Origin: Shewanella zhangzhouensis
Lineage (GTDB): Bacteria > Pseudomonadota > Gammaproteobacteria > Enterobacterales > Shewanellaceae
DNA: 64,000 nt
Assembly: GCF_019457615.1 (NCBI RefSeq)
Contig: NZ_CP080414.1
Location: forward strand, 1,982,501 to 2,046,500
Reading direction: 5' to 3'
A program made the position numbers and the translations under genes. Below the pieces are notes generated by a model. It did no database searches. It was given only the letters and a program-made list of their open reading frames with translations, and was not told the origin of the DNA. The number at the start of each line of letters is the position of its first letter. The first letter of the stretch is position 1. Below, piece by piece: positions 16,279 through 24,786 of this stretch.

Positions 16279-18195
16279 GTGAGTCTTGTTCGTATCACCA
16301 ATGGCTCTTTGGCCTATGGCTATGTTCCATTATTGAAAAACGCCGATCTCAGCATCGAAGCCGGCGAGCGTGTGTGTATTGTGGGCCGTAATGGCGCCGG
16401 TAAGTCCAGCTTGCTTAAGATCCTCGACGGTGAAGTGCATCTTGACGATGGCGAGCTGAACCTGGCAACAGATGTGCGTATCAGCCGTTTGCAGCAAGAC
16501 CCGCCAAAGGCGGAGTCGGGCAGTGTCTACAGCTACATCTCCCAGGGCTTGAAAGAAGCCGGCGAAGTGCTTGAGCGCTACCATCAGTTGTCCCACGACC
16601 TCGCCACCGCCGATGCCACAATGCAAGCGCGAATGCTCAAGGAAATGGAAACCTTGCAGGCGAAGCTTGACCATTTGAATGGCTGGCAGCTGGATACCCG
16701 AATTCAGGCTCACTGTGTACGCCTTGGCCTGGACCCTGATAAGCCGCTCAGTGAACTTTCCGGCGGCTGGCAGCGCAAAGTTGCCCTGGCCAGAGCCCTG
16801 GTGAGTGAGCCGGAACTCTTGCTGCTCGATGAGCCAACTAACCATTTGGATATCGACACCATCGAGTGGCTCGAGCAGTTCTTGCTGAGCTACAAGGGCG
16901 CTATCGTCTTTATCAGTCACGACCGTGGCTTTATCAATCGCATGGCTACCCGAATACTGGATTTGGATCGTGGCGTCGTGACTTCCTGGCCCGGCACTTA
17001 TCAGGCGTATCTTGAAGGCAAGGCCGAATGGCTTAGACACGAAGCCGAAGCCAATGCCCAGTTTGATAAGAAACTGGCAGAGGAAGAAGTATGGATACGT
17101 CAGGGTGTTAAGGCGCGGCGCACCCGTAACGAAGGCAGGGTGAGGGCACTCAAGGCGCTGCGTATGGAGCGCTCTGAGCGACTCAATCGCCAGGGGAACG
17201 TGCGCATGAACGTGGCCGAGGGCGAGCGCAGCGGCAAGCTGGTGTTTGATGTCAGCGAGCTGAATTACAACCTGGCGGATAAAGATCTGGTGCGGAATTT
17301 TTCGGTGAGCGTGATGCGCGGCGACCGTATTGCACTGATTGGTCCGAACGGCTGTGGTAAGTCGACTCTCATCAAGCTGCTGATAGGCCAACTCGAGCCT
17401 CAGTCCGGTAACATCAAAACCGGTACCAAACTGGAAGTTGCGTATTTTGACCAATACCGCGAGAACCTCGACGAAGAGAAAACCGTTGAGGAAAACGTGG
17501 GGGATGGCAAGCAGACGGTAACCGTCAATGGCCGCGATCGCCATATACTGAGCTACCTGCAGGACTTTTTGTTTTCACCCGCTCGGGCCCGCACCCCGGT
17601 GAAAGCCCTCTCCGGTGGCGAGAAAAACCGCCTGCTGCTGGCCAGGCTGCTGCTGCGTCCTGCTAACCTCATCATTCTCGATGAGCCCACCAACGACCTG
17701 GACATCGAAACCCTGGAACTGCTTGAGTCCATGTTGACCGAATACGATGGCACTCTGCTTATCGTCAGCCACGACAGGGCGTTTATCGACAATACCGTCA
17801 CCAGCAGCTGGTGGTTTACCGGCAATGGCCGCTGGGCTGAATATGTGGGCGGTTATCAGGATGCGGTCGACCAGGGCGCACGATTCTATACAGGGGCGGC
17901 GGAACCTGAAGGGCAAAAGAGTGTCCAAGCTCAGGCGCCTGTGGTAAAACAGCAAGCTGATGTAAAAGCACAAAAGAAACTCTCTTATAAGTTGCAGCGG
18001 GAGCTGGACAGCCTGCCAGAACTGATGGAAGCCCTTGAGGTCGAGATCGCGGCACTGCAACAGGAAGTGAATCAGCCGGAGTTTTATGCTCAGGCACAGG
18101 ATACGGTTAACGCGCGGCTGGCATTGCTGGGCGAAAAAGAACAGCAATTGGACGTTTACTTCGAGCGTTGGGAAGAACTCGAGTCAATGAAGTAA
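16279..18195 (+). CDS. uup: ABC-F ATPase Uup
   Basis: Soluble ABC-F protein with two ATPase domains and no membrane domain. The family acts on ribosomes, and loss of uup raises precise transposon excision. Walker A motifs are GRNGAGKSS (about 36) and GPNGCGKST (about 354). Signature motifs are LSGGWQRKVALARALV and LSGGEKNRLLLARLLL, with Walker B LLLDEPTNHLDI and IILDEPTNDLDI. The C-terminal 85 residues form a charged coiled coil typical of Uup. The start is GTG, one base after the stop of the glutaredoxin gene, with ACAGGAG as ribosome site. Confidence 0.95.
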   Translation: MSLVRITNGSLAYGYVPLLKNADLSIEAGERVCIVGRNGAGKSSLLKILDGEVHLDDGELNLATDVRISRLQQDPPKAESGSVYSYISQGLKEAGEVLERYHQLSHDLATADATMQARMLKEMETLQAKLDHLNGWQLDTRIQAHCVRLGLDPDKPLSELSGGWQRKVALARALVSEPELLLLDEPTNHLDIDTIEWLEQFLLSYKGAIVFISHDRGFINRMATRILDLDRGVVTSWPGTYQAYLEGKAEWLRHEAEANAQFDKKLAEEEVWIRQGVKARRTRNEGRVRALKALRMERSERLNRQGNVRMNVAEGERSGKLVFDVSELNYNLADKDLVRNFSVSVMRGDRIALIGPNGCGKSTLIKLLIGQLEPQSGNIKTGTKLEVAYFDQYRENLDEEKTVEENVGDGKQTVTVNGRDRHILSYLQDFLFSPARARTPVKALSGGEKNRLLLARLLLRPANLIILDEPTNDLDIETLELLESMLTEYDGTLLIVSHDRAFIDNTVTSSWWFTGNGRWAEYVGGYQDAVDQGARFYTGAAEPEGQKSVQAQAPVVKQQADVKAQKKLSYKLQRELDSLPELMEALEVEIAALQQEVNQPEFYAQAQDTVNARLALLGEKEQQLDVYFERWEELESMK

Positions 18196-18222
18196 ACCAA
18201 TGATAATTATGGGAAGTTATTA

Positions 18223-20100
18223 ATGAAGTTACAGTTGGAAAAGGCATTGTCCCTGGTGGCTGTTGGTGTGCTCGGGGTACTTGGAAGTGCTCAGGCCGCG
18301 CCGGTTTACGAAATTAAAAACCTCGAAAGCTACGATCTTCGAGGCACCCTGGAAGGAACCCGCAACGGTTACGCCATGGGAGTCAACGAAAATAACGAAT
18401 TGGTGGGGATCTCCAAGGGCCGTAAAAAGCTGTCCACCGACGACGTGGAAGGTGGCATCATCGACAGTGACGATGGGATTGCCGATGAAGAGCAGATCAC
18501 CTATTCAGTACTGCTGCCCATCGTTGCCAACAACTTTACCTTCAGCGCAGCGGCAAATGGTGCCGCCGGCGCCTGGGTGCCAACCTTTGAAAGCATCAAT
18601 GGCACCACAGACCCCAAAGATACTGACACCAGTGTTCCTGAAACCATCAACTCCATTGACACCTTCTACTACGGTATTTCAGATGAAGGCGTGAAAGTGG
18701 GTGCCACCACAGCTCCTCAGAAGACCCTCGAATATTCCGGCAGCATCGAAGATCAGGAGTTTTGGTACTACCGTGACTTCGAGCTGCGTGGTGTTGCCAA
18801 AACGACCAGTGGCGATGTGGCTCTGCCGCCGCCTTATGTGGAATACACCAGTACCAAAGAAGGCGAGTCTGACAAAAAGGTATACGTGGGTGGATCGTCT
18901 GCTGCCACAGCTATATCGGGAAATCTGATTGCCGGCTATGCCAGTACCGATATCAGTCGCTATGGCGGTGAGCGTGTTCAGGCCTGTCTGGACAATGCCA
19001 GCACAGAAGGCGCACTGCCAGTTGACGTATGTGTTCAGATTGAGCAGTACCCCAACTCCACCGGTACCCGTAATGTCCAGTATCAGACCCGCGCCTATGT
19101 GTGGCAGCTGGATAATGACACTGTGACAGGTACTGCCTTGCCACTGGGGCTAACTCCCGCTGCTGACTCAACCTTTACTTACACAGCACAGGGCCTTGGC
19201 ATCAACGCCGAGGGAACTGTGGTGGGTCGCTCCCATGTGAACCGTAACGGCGATGAAGATTATTTCCGCATGGACGCCGCCTACTGGACTCGTAACCAGG
19301 ACGGTACTTATGACTACCACTGGGTACCCGTAATCAACGTAGACGACGTGCACAGCTCACTGGCCTACGATATCAACGATAACGGTCTTTTGGTGGGCTC
19401 ATATCGCAGTTACATTCAGGGTTATCTGCGTGACAAGTTCTTCTATCTCGATACCAAGGCGACAGATGCCAAGCCGGTTGTGCCGAACGATTTTTACAGC
19501 ACCTTGTCGGATCTTTCCAGCCGCGCCAAGAGCATCAACAACAAGGGCCAGGTGGTTGGTTACATAGAAACCACCCACGAGAAAGAAAAGCCACGTCCCA
19601 AGGCCGGTTTCCTGTTTGATATGAATGCTAAAGAGGGCGGGGAGTTCTCCAATCTCAACAACCTGCTGACCTGTGAGTCCAAAGGCTTTGAACAGGGCTC
19701 GGATGGCAACTGGCAACGTCATCAGGTTGAAGTGGTTGATGGCAGCGGCAAAACCCTGACCTACAATGCGGATATTCAGGTTGTTGAAGCCAACAGCATC
19801 AATGAAGCCGGTGTGATTGTCGGCACTGCCTTTGTGCGCAAGCCGGTTTATAAGGTCGACGAAAACGGTCTGCCCGTGGTTGAAAATGGCAAGTTTGTAT
19901 TTGAACTCGACGGTAACGGTAATCCCGTGACGTCTTACTTGCCCCGTGCAGTGGTGCTTGAGCCAGCAGGGACTGGTGCCGTAGCTTGTACGGAAGTAGA
20001 TGAAAACACCGGTGGCGAGAAATATGAGCGTCAGGGAGCGGCCAGTCTGTTCGCTTTGCTGTTGCTGCCATTGGTTTGGCTCCGTCGCCGGGTACGCTAA
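18223..20100 (+). CDS. Exported DUF3466 protein with a GlyGly-CTERM-like tail
   Basis: This 625-residue protein begins with a signal peptide (VAVGVLGVLGSAQA, cleavage near residue 26). It contains repeated INxxGxVVG-type segments (INAEGTVVGRS, INDNGLLVGSY, INNKGQVVGYI, INEAGVIVGTA). These form the beta-rich repeat of DUF3466 and related extracellular 'HAF' repeat proteins. The last residues, GAASLFALLLLPLVWLRRRVR, are a small-residue motif, a hydrophobic helix and an Arg cluster. This matches GlyGly-CTERM sorting signals processed by rhombosortase, though the Gly-Gly pair is degenerate. Ligand and role are unknown. A terminator follows. Confidence 0.85.
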   Translation: MKLQLEKALSLVAVGVLGVLGSAQAAPVYEIKNLESYDLRGTLEGTRNGYAMGVNENNELVGISKGRKKLSTDDVEGGIIDSDDGIADEEQITYSVLLPIVANNFTFSAAANGAAGAWVPTFESINGTTDPKDTDTSVPETINSIDTFYYGISDEGVKVGATTAPQKTLEYSGSIEDQEFWYYRDFELRGVAKTTSGDVALPPPYVEYTSTKEGESDKKVYVGGSSAATAISGNLIAGYASTDISRYGGERVQACLDNASTEGALPVDVCVQIEQYPNSTGTRNVQYQTRAYVWQLDNDTVTGTALPLGLTPAADSTFTYTAQGLGINAEGTVVGRSHVNRNGDEDYFRMDAAYWTRNQDGTYDYHWVPVINVDDVHSSLAYDINDNGLLVGSYRSYIQGYLRDKFFYLDTKATDAKPVVPNDFYSTLSDLSSRAKSINNKGQVVGYIETTHEKEKPRPKAGFLFDMNAKEGGEFSNLNNLLTCESKGFEQGSDGNWQRHQVEVVDGSGKTLTYNADIQVVEANSINEAGVIVGTAFVRKPVYKVDENGLPVVENGKFVFELDGNGNPVTSYLPRAVVLEPAGTGAVACTEVDENTGGEKYERQGAASLFALLLLPLVWLRRRVR

Positions 20101-20119
20101 AACCACTAATCAAAAATCA

Positions 20120-20143
20120 GGGGCCGCCAGGCCCCTTTTTTTT
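20120..20143 (+). terminator. Rho-independent terminator after the DUF3466 gene
   Basis: GGGGCC and GGCCCC surround a GCCA loop and are followed by eight T residues. Confidence 0.9.
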
Positions 20144-20275
20144 CTTCACTGTCTCAATAGCTTAATATTTACTCGGTAAAATCGAGTGTTTTTTTGATTG
20201 ATCTCGTCTCTGAAAAGTTCTATTTCTACAGGTGAAGCTGTTGCTTCTTGTTTATGTAGAACAGAGGACGCTTGC

Positions 20276-20452
20276 ATGAAGAGACAAAAAAGAGATCGCT
20301 TGGACAGAGCTTTTGCTAAGGGCTTTCAGGCCGGAGTGGGTGGTCGTTCAAAGGAAATGTGCCCCTATTCCAATCTTGATTCGCGCTCACAATGGCTGGG
20401 AGGCTGGCGCGAGGGGGTAGATGGCCGAATAACCGGACTCTTTACCAAGTAA
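20276..20452 (+). CDS. rmf: Ribosome modulation factor
   Basis: This 58-residue basic protein dimerises 70S ribosomes into inactive 100S particles in stationary phase. The N-terminal MKRQKRDRL, the core GRSKEMCPY and the segment SQWLGGWRE are nearly identical to E. coli RMF. The start at 20276 was chosen because homology begins there and AGAGGAC lies 7 bases upstream. An upstream in-frame start at 20198 would add 26 residues without homology. The location beside fabA (opposite strand) is conserved with E. coli. Confidence 0.95.
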   Translation: MKRQKRDRLDRAFAKGFQAGVGGRSKEMCPYSNLDSRSQWLGGWREGVDGRITGLFTK

Positions 20453-20470
20453 TCACCTAATGCAGCTACT

Positions 20471-20497
20471 TGCCCTCCCTGAAAAGAGGGCATTTTT
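20471..20497 (+). terminator. Rho-independent terminator after rmf
   Basis: TGCCCTC and GAGGGCA form a stem followed by TTTTT, 18 bases after the rmf stop. Confidence 0.8.
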
Positions 20498-20600
20498 GTG
20501 TCCATCAGGCGGGGGCTGAGTGCTTCAGGCGGTTTGCAGTACTGTTTATTAAGCAAGAGACGTGTTTAACCGATTAACGCGGATACCGTGCAGATATAAA

Positions 20601-20630
20601 CAAAAACACCGGCCTTAGCCGGTGTTTTTG
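20601..20630. terminator. Bidirectional terminator between rmf and fabA
   Basis: A perfect 13-bp stem (CAAAAACACCGGC and its complement) closes a CTTA loop. It serves fabA on the minus strand, 14 bases after its stop. The core ACACCGGC...GCCGGTGT also occurs in the terminator at 12696. Confidence 0.85.
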
Positions 20631-20643
20631 ATTATGGGGTTTA

Positions 20644-21159
20644 TCAGAAGGTAGAGGTGTCGGTAAACACACCCACTTTCAGATCGGTGGCGGAATAAAT
20701 TTCACGGCCGTCCACTTCCAGGGTTGCATCGGCAATACCCATCACCAGCTTGCGGTGAATGGTGCGCTTGATGTTGAGCTTGTAGGTGACTTTCTTGGCA
20801 TCTGGCAGTACCTGACCGGTAAATTTTACTTCACCTACACCCAGTGCACGACCTTTGCCCTGAGCACCTTCCCACGCAAGGAAGAAGCCAACCAGCTGCC
20901 ACATGGCATCGAGGCCAAGGCAACCTGGCATCACGGGATCTTCAACGAAATGGCAACCAAAGAACCAGAGATCCGGATTGATATCCAGCTCTGCTACGAT
21001 TTCCCCTTTGCCGAAGGCGCCGCCATTGTCGTTAATGGTTACGACACGATCGATCATCAGCATGTTGTCTACGGGCAGACGGGGAGAATTTTTGCCAAGA
21101 AGCTCGCCATGGCCACAGGCGATCAGTTCTTCTTTGGTGTAGCTGTTTGCTTTAGTCAT
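20644..21159 (-). CDS. fabA: 3-hydroxydecanoyl-ACP dehydratase/isomerase
   Basis: Dehydrates beta-hydroxydecanoyl-ACP and isomerises the trans-2 to the cis-3 double bond, the entry step of anaerobic unsaturated fatty acid synthesis. The 171-residue hot-dog-fold protein has the catalytic pair His70 (FFGCHFVEDPVMPG) and Asp84 (LGLDAMWQL) at the same numbers as in E. coli. The start at 21159 gives the family's N-terminus MTKANSYTKEEL. An extension to 21219 has no homology, and GGAGTGG lies upstream of the chosen ATG. It is preceded by the Lon-like protease gene, as in E. coli. Confidence 0.97.
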   Translation of the reverse strand: MTKANSYTKEELIACGHGELLGKNSPRLPVDNMLMIDRVVTINDNGGAFGKGEIVAELDINPDLWFFGCHFVEDPVMPGCLGLDAMWQLVGFFLAWEGAQGKGRALGVGEVKFTGQVLPDAKKVTYKLNIKRTIHRKLVMGIADATLEVDGREIYSATDLKVGVFTDTSTF

Positions 21160-21237
21160 TGTAATAGTTACCACTCCATCATTAAGAGTGCCAAAGATTA
21201 GCGAACACCTGTACGCCAAACAAGTCCAACCACCGCT

Positions 21238-22968
21238 TTAAGCTCTGGAAAATGGCCATTTTGCGAGCAGAGATCCAAAGATCCCCTGGGGCTCATCCAG
21301 TGGCTCATCTCCTGCCAGTTTATCCAGTCTGGCCTGTACCAGGCCATAGAGCGTATTCTCAGGGAAGTTATGTTCTTCATCTGCCTTGCCAGCTGGCAGC
21401 GCCATCAGCAGTTCCACAGCTTCGTCCATGTGTGCGACCTGATAGATGTGGAACAGTCCCTTGGAGGCGGCATCTATCACTTTTCTATCTAGGTTCAGCT
21501 GCAGCATGTTGGCTTTTGGGATGATGACCCCTTGCTCGCCCGTCAGACCGCGACGTTCACACAGATTGAAAAAGCCTTCGATTTTTTCGTTAACGCCACC
21601 AATTGCCTGCACATTGCCAAACTGATCCAGCGCACCTGTTATGGCAAGTGATTGTTTTATTGGCTGCTCTGCAATTGCAGACATCAAGCAGCAATACTCG
21701 GCAAGTGAGGCGCTATCGCCATCAATCTCCTGATAGGACTGCTCGAACACTATGTTGGCATTGAGATGAAGCGGTGCATCGCGGCCAAAAATGCGATATA
21801 GGCAAGCTGAGAGGATCATCATGCCTTTCGCATGGATATTGCCACCCAGTTCAGATTTACGTTCAATATCGGCGACTTCACCATCACCATAGTGCACTGT
21901 TGCGGTAATTCGGGCAGGTTCACCGTAGGCATAATCTACGCTGTCGATAACAGTGAGGCCATTAATCTGGCCAATCATTTCCCCGCTGGTGGGCAGGTTG
22001 ATAAAACTGTCATCGAAACTCTGGGCAGAGAAGCGTTCAGAGCTGTTGTGGCGCCGGGTAAGTTGTTTAATGGCCTTGTCGATGGCATTGGCATCCAGTC
22101 TGTCAGAGCGACCATATACTGCGGCCTGGGCGAACAGCTGTACCAGGTCCTGGCCAGACAGTGACAAACGCTGTTGATGTTCACATTCTCTTGCTGCGAA
22201 GTTGAAGAGGGGAGCCATGGCTGAGTCGTCAAGCTGGTAGCCACCTTCGTGTGCGAGGGCTTTTAACCAAAGACCATACTCCTGTTCGGACTTCACTGTC
22301 AGATTGAGCTCGTGGGCCATTTCTCCCAGAAGCGGAAAATGGCGGCTGAAGCTGCTGTCATGGGCGCGCAATTCGGAATACTGCAAGGCACTGCCAACCA
22401 GGATGATGGTCGATTGCAGCGGAATGTTCATCTCTTTGCCGACGCGGTAGCTGCCTTTGTCGAGCACGTCCAACAAGACTTGCCACAGGCCTTCCCGGCG
22501 ATAGAGAGCTTCTACGCAGATAAAAATATAGGGATAACTGGCGAGGGCACCGGGGCGGTATTGCGCCTTGCCGTTGCTGTCTTCAACCATGGCTCCCAAC
22601 AAATCAGTGCGCTTTATCTGGTGCCCCAGCACAGCGAAAAGTCCTAGCTCGCGGGCAAGTGAGCCATGCTCTCCTTGGCGGGCCGTCTCCCAAACCAGTT
22701 GAGTGCCGGTGTCATTACGACGCACAACCAGCTCTCTTGGCGGGACAGGTGCGGATTGTGCCAACGCTCTGAACAATGACTCCCGGTGCACGCCGGGGAA
22801 ATCAGCCAAAAATAAGTGCTGCGCTGGAATTTGACTTGCCAGGGTAAAAGCATCGAGGAGTCTGTCCTGACACAGCAGCAACTGTCCGATACCGGGATTG
22901 TCTGACAGACCACTTGGAAGATGAAAGGCAGGGCTCAGCCGCTCAGCGGCAATTAAGGATGGGTGCAT
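21238..22968 (-). CDS. Lon-like protease of the LonH/YcbZ type
   Basis: This 576-residue protein has a C-terminal Lon (S16) protease domain. The catalytic serine lies in GDSASLAEYC (near residue 410) and the lysine in GGVNEKIEGFF (near 454), the Ser-Lys dyad spacing of Lon. The N-terminal half is an AAA-like domain lacking a clear Walker A motif, as in YcbZ/LonH proteins, so ATP-independent action is possible. It sits upstream of fabA in the same direction, with about 80 bases between, as in E. coli. Substrates are not known from the sequence. Confidence 0.88.
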   Translation of the reverse strand: MHPSLIAAERLSPAFHLPSGLSDNPGIGQLLLCQDRLLDAFTLASQIPAQHLFLADFPGVHRESLFRALAQSAPVPPRELVVRRNDTGTQLVWETARQGEHGSLARELGLFAVLGHQIKRTDLLGAMVEDSNGKAQYRPGALASYPYIFICVEALYRREGLWQVLLDVLDKGSYRVGKEMNIPLQSTIILVGSALQYSELRAHDSSFSRHFPLLGEMAHELNLTVKSEQEYGLWLKALAHEGGYQLDDSAMAPLFNFAARECEHQQRLSLSGQDLVQLFAQAAVYGRSDRLDANAIDKAIKQLTRRHNSSERFSAQSFDDSFINLPTSGEMIGQINGLTVIDSVDYAYGEPARITATVHYGDGEVADIERKSELGGNIHAKGMMILSACLYRIFGRDAPLHLNANIVFEQSYQEIDGDSASLAEYCCLMSAIAEQPIKQSLAITGALDQFGNVQAIGGVNEKIEGFFNLCERRGLTGEQGVIIPKANMLQLNLDRKVIDAASKGLFHIYQVAHMDEAVELLMALPAGKADEEHNFPENTLYGLVQARLDKLAGDEPLDEPQGIFGSLLAKWPFSRA

Positions 22969-23172
22969 ACAAAGTCATTGAAAAATCATCGTTGGGCGGA
23001 TTTTAGCATATCCTTGCTCCTTGTTATCAGTCTCTTGTGAGCCCGAAACGTGGGTTATTTCTGCTTTGCTGTACAAAAACAGATCCATTTGGATAAAGCC
23101 TAAGCAATCGATTGTTTTTTTGATAAAAGAGGTTTACAGCTCGCGGTCTCAGGGCTATTATGCGTCTCGTTC

Positions 23173-23263
23173 GGAGGGGTGGCAGAGTGGTTTAATGCAC
23201 CGGTCTTGAAAACCGGCGTGGGTTTATAGCCCACCCAGGGTTCAAATCCCTGCTCCTCCGCCA
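23173..23263 (+). tRNA. tRNA-Ser (TGA), copy 1
   Basis: 91 nt including CCA, with a long variable arm (GTGGGTTTATAGCCCAC) typical of class II tRNA-Ser. The anticodon loop CTTGAAA gives TGA. The acceptor stem GGAGGGG pairs with the 3' strand, and the T-loop GGTTCAAATCC is present. Confidence 0.97.
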
Positions 23264-23270
23264 TATTAAG

Positions 23271-23300
23271 AAAAGGCGCTGTCTCTGGACAGCGCCTTTT
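23271..23300 (+). terminator. Terminator after tRNA-Ser copy 1
   Basis: AAAAGGCGCTGTC and GACAGCGCCTTTT form a perfect 13-bp stem around TCTG. Confidence 0.85.
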
Positions 23301-23390
23301 CGCTTTTACAGTTCCCACTTAGTGGTCGCGTTAGTGGTCGCACCTCAAGCATTGACCCTGTACATGCTGCTTGTTCGCCTCACCGTCAAT

Positions 23391-23501
23391 GAGTTCGCCC
23401 TATCTCCATGAGTTCGCCCTATCTCCATGAGTTCGCCCTATCTCCATGAGTTCGCCCTATCTCCATGAGCTCGCCCTATCGTCCATGAGCTCGCCTTGTC
23501 G
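23391..23501 (+). repeat. 19-bp tandem repeat (GAGTTCGCCCTATCTCCAT)
   Basis: Four exact units occur at 23391-23466. They are followed by a 20-bp variant (GAGCTCGCCCTATCGTCCAT) and a partial unit. There are no spacers between units, so this is a minisatellite and not a CRISPR. Confidence 0.9.
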
Positions 23502-23747
23502 TAAAAGTGTGGCGTTCGCGACTTTTAGGACTTGCTCATTGATGACCTGGCAGGGTTCGCTTGTTATCGGGGAATATTCAGCCTGCATTGCCTTACAAGC
23601 TTTTCTGCCAAATGTGTATCTTTATGAACTTATTGGCGAAATCTTTACCATAATCGCTTGTTCTTGCTGCTGAAATGAGCAATCGACACAAATTTGCAAA
23701 ATTGGGGTTTACAGCCTAGGGACTCATGGATATTATGCGTCTCGTTC

Positions 23748-23838
23748 GGAGGGGTGGCAGAGTGGTTTAATGCACCGGTCTTGAAAACCGGCGTGGGTTT
23801 ATAGCCCACCCAGGGTTCAAATCCCTGCTCCTCCGCCA
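23748..23838 (+). tRNA. tRNA-Ser (TGA), copy 2
   Basis: 91 nt and identical to the copy at 23173, including the TGA anticodon, long variable arm and CCA end. Confidence 0.97.
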
Positions 23839-24139
23839 TATTAAGAAAAGGCGCTGTCTCAGGACAGCGCCTTTTTGCTTTTGGCGATCCGGGGCCCTAA
23901 TGCCCAGCTGCAATCCTGTCTGCAGCAGCGTTATAAACAACTGGATTTCAATGTCGTTATCAGTTTGTTGAGTCTTATGGCAAAGCATCTGATTTATTGC
24001 ACAATAATCCTGTCATTTCCCTGTATTAAATGCACCGGAATGCTTTGCCAGCCACCTATACTTTGGGATAAATTAACGCTGCTGGGCGCAAGGAGCGTGG
24101 CCAGCTACGTAAAAACAAAAATAAACAGGGTGGTGCAAC
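23839..24139 (+). other. Intergenic stretch before uvrY
   Basis: It holds the tRNA-Ser terminator and then about 260 bases without a gene. This must contain the uvrY promoter, but I see no pair of boxes strong enough to name. Confidence 0.5.
23846..23875 (+). terminator. Terminator after tRNA-Ser copy 2
   Basis: The same 13-bp stem as after copy 1, with loop TCAG and a longer T run. Confidence 0.88.
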
Positions 24140-24784
24140 TTGATTTCTGTATATTTGGTCGACGATCACGAGTTGGTTCGTACCGGGATCCGCAGGATCC
24201 TGGAAGATGAGCGGGGTATCAAGGTTGTGGGTGAGGCCCCGGATGGCGAAACCGCTGTCAGCTGGTCCAAACAGAATGAAGCTGACGTCGTACTGATGGA
24301 CATGAATATGCCCGGCATCGGCGGTATCGAAGCGACCCGCAAAATTCTGCGTTATCAGCCCCATGCACGCATTATTGTGTTATCCATGCACACCGAAGAC
24401 CCTTTCCCGACCAAGGTTATGCAGGCAGGCGCATTTGGTTATCTCACCAAGGGAGCCAAGCCGCCGGAAGTGCTGCAAGCTATTCGTCAGGTCGCCTGCG
24501 GGCAGCGTTATCTCTCGCCGGAAATTGCTCAGCAGATGGCCCTGAGCCAACTGACTCAGACGGACGAAAATCCATTCAAGCAGGTTTCGGAGCGCGAACT
24601 TCAAATCGCCATGATGATTATCAACAGCATGAAGGTGAACGATATCGCAGAGCAATTGAATTTGAGCCCCAAGACGGTGAACAGCTACCGCTATCGTTTA
24701 TTTGCCAAATTAGGTATCAGCAGTGACGTTGAACTGACCCGTCTGGCTATCCGACACAAGATTATCGATCCCGGCAAGTTTTAA
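24140..24784 (+). CDS. uvrY: LuxR-type response regulator UvrY/GacA
   Basis: Response regulator of the BarA-UvrY (GacS-GacA) two-component system, which activates Csr small RNAs. Residues 1-120 form the receiver domain (VDDHELVRTGIRRIL, phospho-acceptor Asp in VLMDMNMPG near 54). Residues about 148-210 form the LuxR helix-turn-helix (VNDIAEQLNLSPKTVNSYRYRLFAKLG). The 214-residue length fits. The start is TTG, chosen because homology begins there. uvrC starts two bases after the stop, as in the conserved uvrY-uvrC pair of E. coli. Confidence 0.95.
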   Translation: MISVYLVDDHELVRTGIRRILEDERGIKVVGEAPDGETAVSWSKQNEADVVLMDMNMPGIGGIEATRKILRYQPHARIIVLSMHTEDPFPTKVMQAGAFGYLTKGAKPPEVLQAIRQVACGQRYLSPEIAQQMALSQLTQTDENPFKQVSERELQIAMMIINSMKVNDIAEQLNLSPKTVNSYRYRLFAKLGISSDVELTRLAIRHKIIDPGKF

Positions 24785-24786
24785 GC

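Larger units (their letters stand above)
23156..23300 (+). repeat. Duplicated tRNA-Ser unit, copy 1
   Basis: The segment TATTATGCGTCTCGTTC, the tRNA gene, and the terminator up to 23283 recur exactly 575 bases downstream (23731-23858). A single change follows in the terminator loop (TCTG versus TCAG). This is a local tandem duplication with different sequence between the copies. Confidence 0.85.
23264..23747. other. Gene-free stretch between two tRNA-Ser genes
   Basis: It holds the first tRNA terminator and a short direct repeat TTAGTGGTCGC (around 23320-23342). The 19-bp tandem repeat at 23391-23501 follows, and then about 230 bases without a recognisable gene. Short open frames across the repeat have no ribosome site or similarity. 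Confidence 0.7.
23731..23875 (+). repeat. Duplicated tRNA-Ser unit, copy 2
   Basis: Exact repeat of 23156-23283 at an offset of 575 bases, followed by its own copy of the terminator. Confidence 0.85.

Noticed and set aside
16330..17544. 404-codon open frame antisense to uup
   Set aside because: It mirrors the conserved ATPase domains, and has no start signals or similarity.
20198..20275. N-terminal extension of rmf
   Set aside because: Homology to RMF and a good ribosome site place the start at 20276.
21160..21219. N-terminal extension of fabA
   Set aside because: The family start MTKANSYTKEEL and the Shine-Dalgarno fit the ATG at 21159.
23391..23501. Candidate CRISPR array
   Set aside because: The 19-bp units are directly adjacent and have no spacers; no cas gene is near.
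23446..23673. 75-codon open frame starting in the 19-bp repeat
   Set aside because: No ribosome site or similarity, and the start lies in the repeat.
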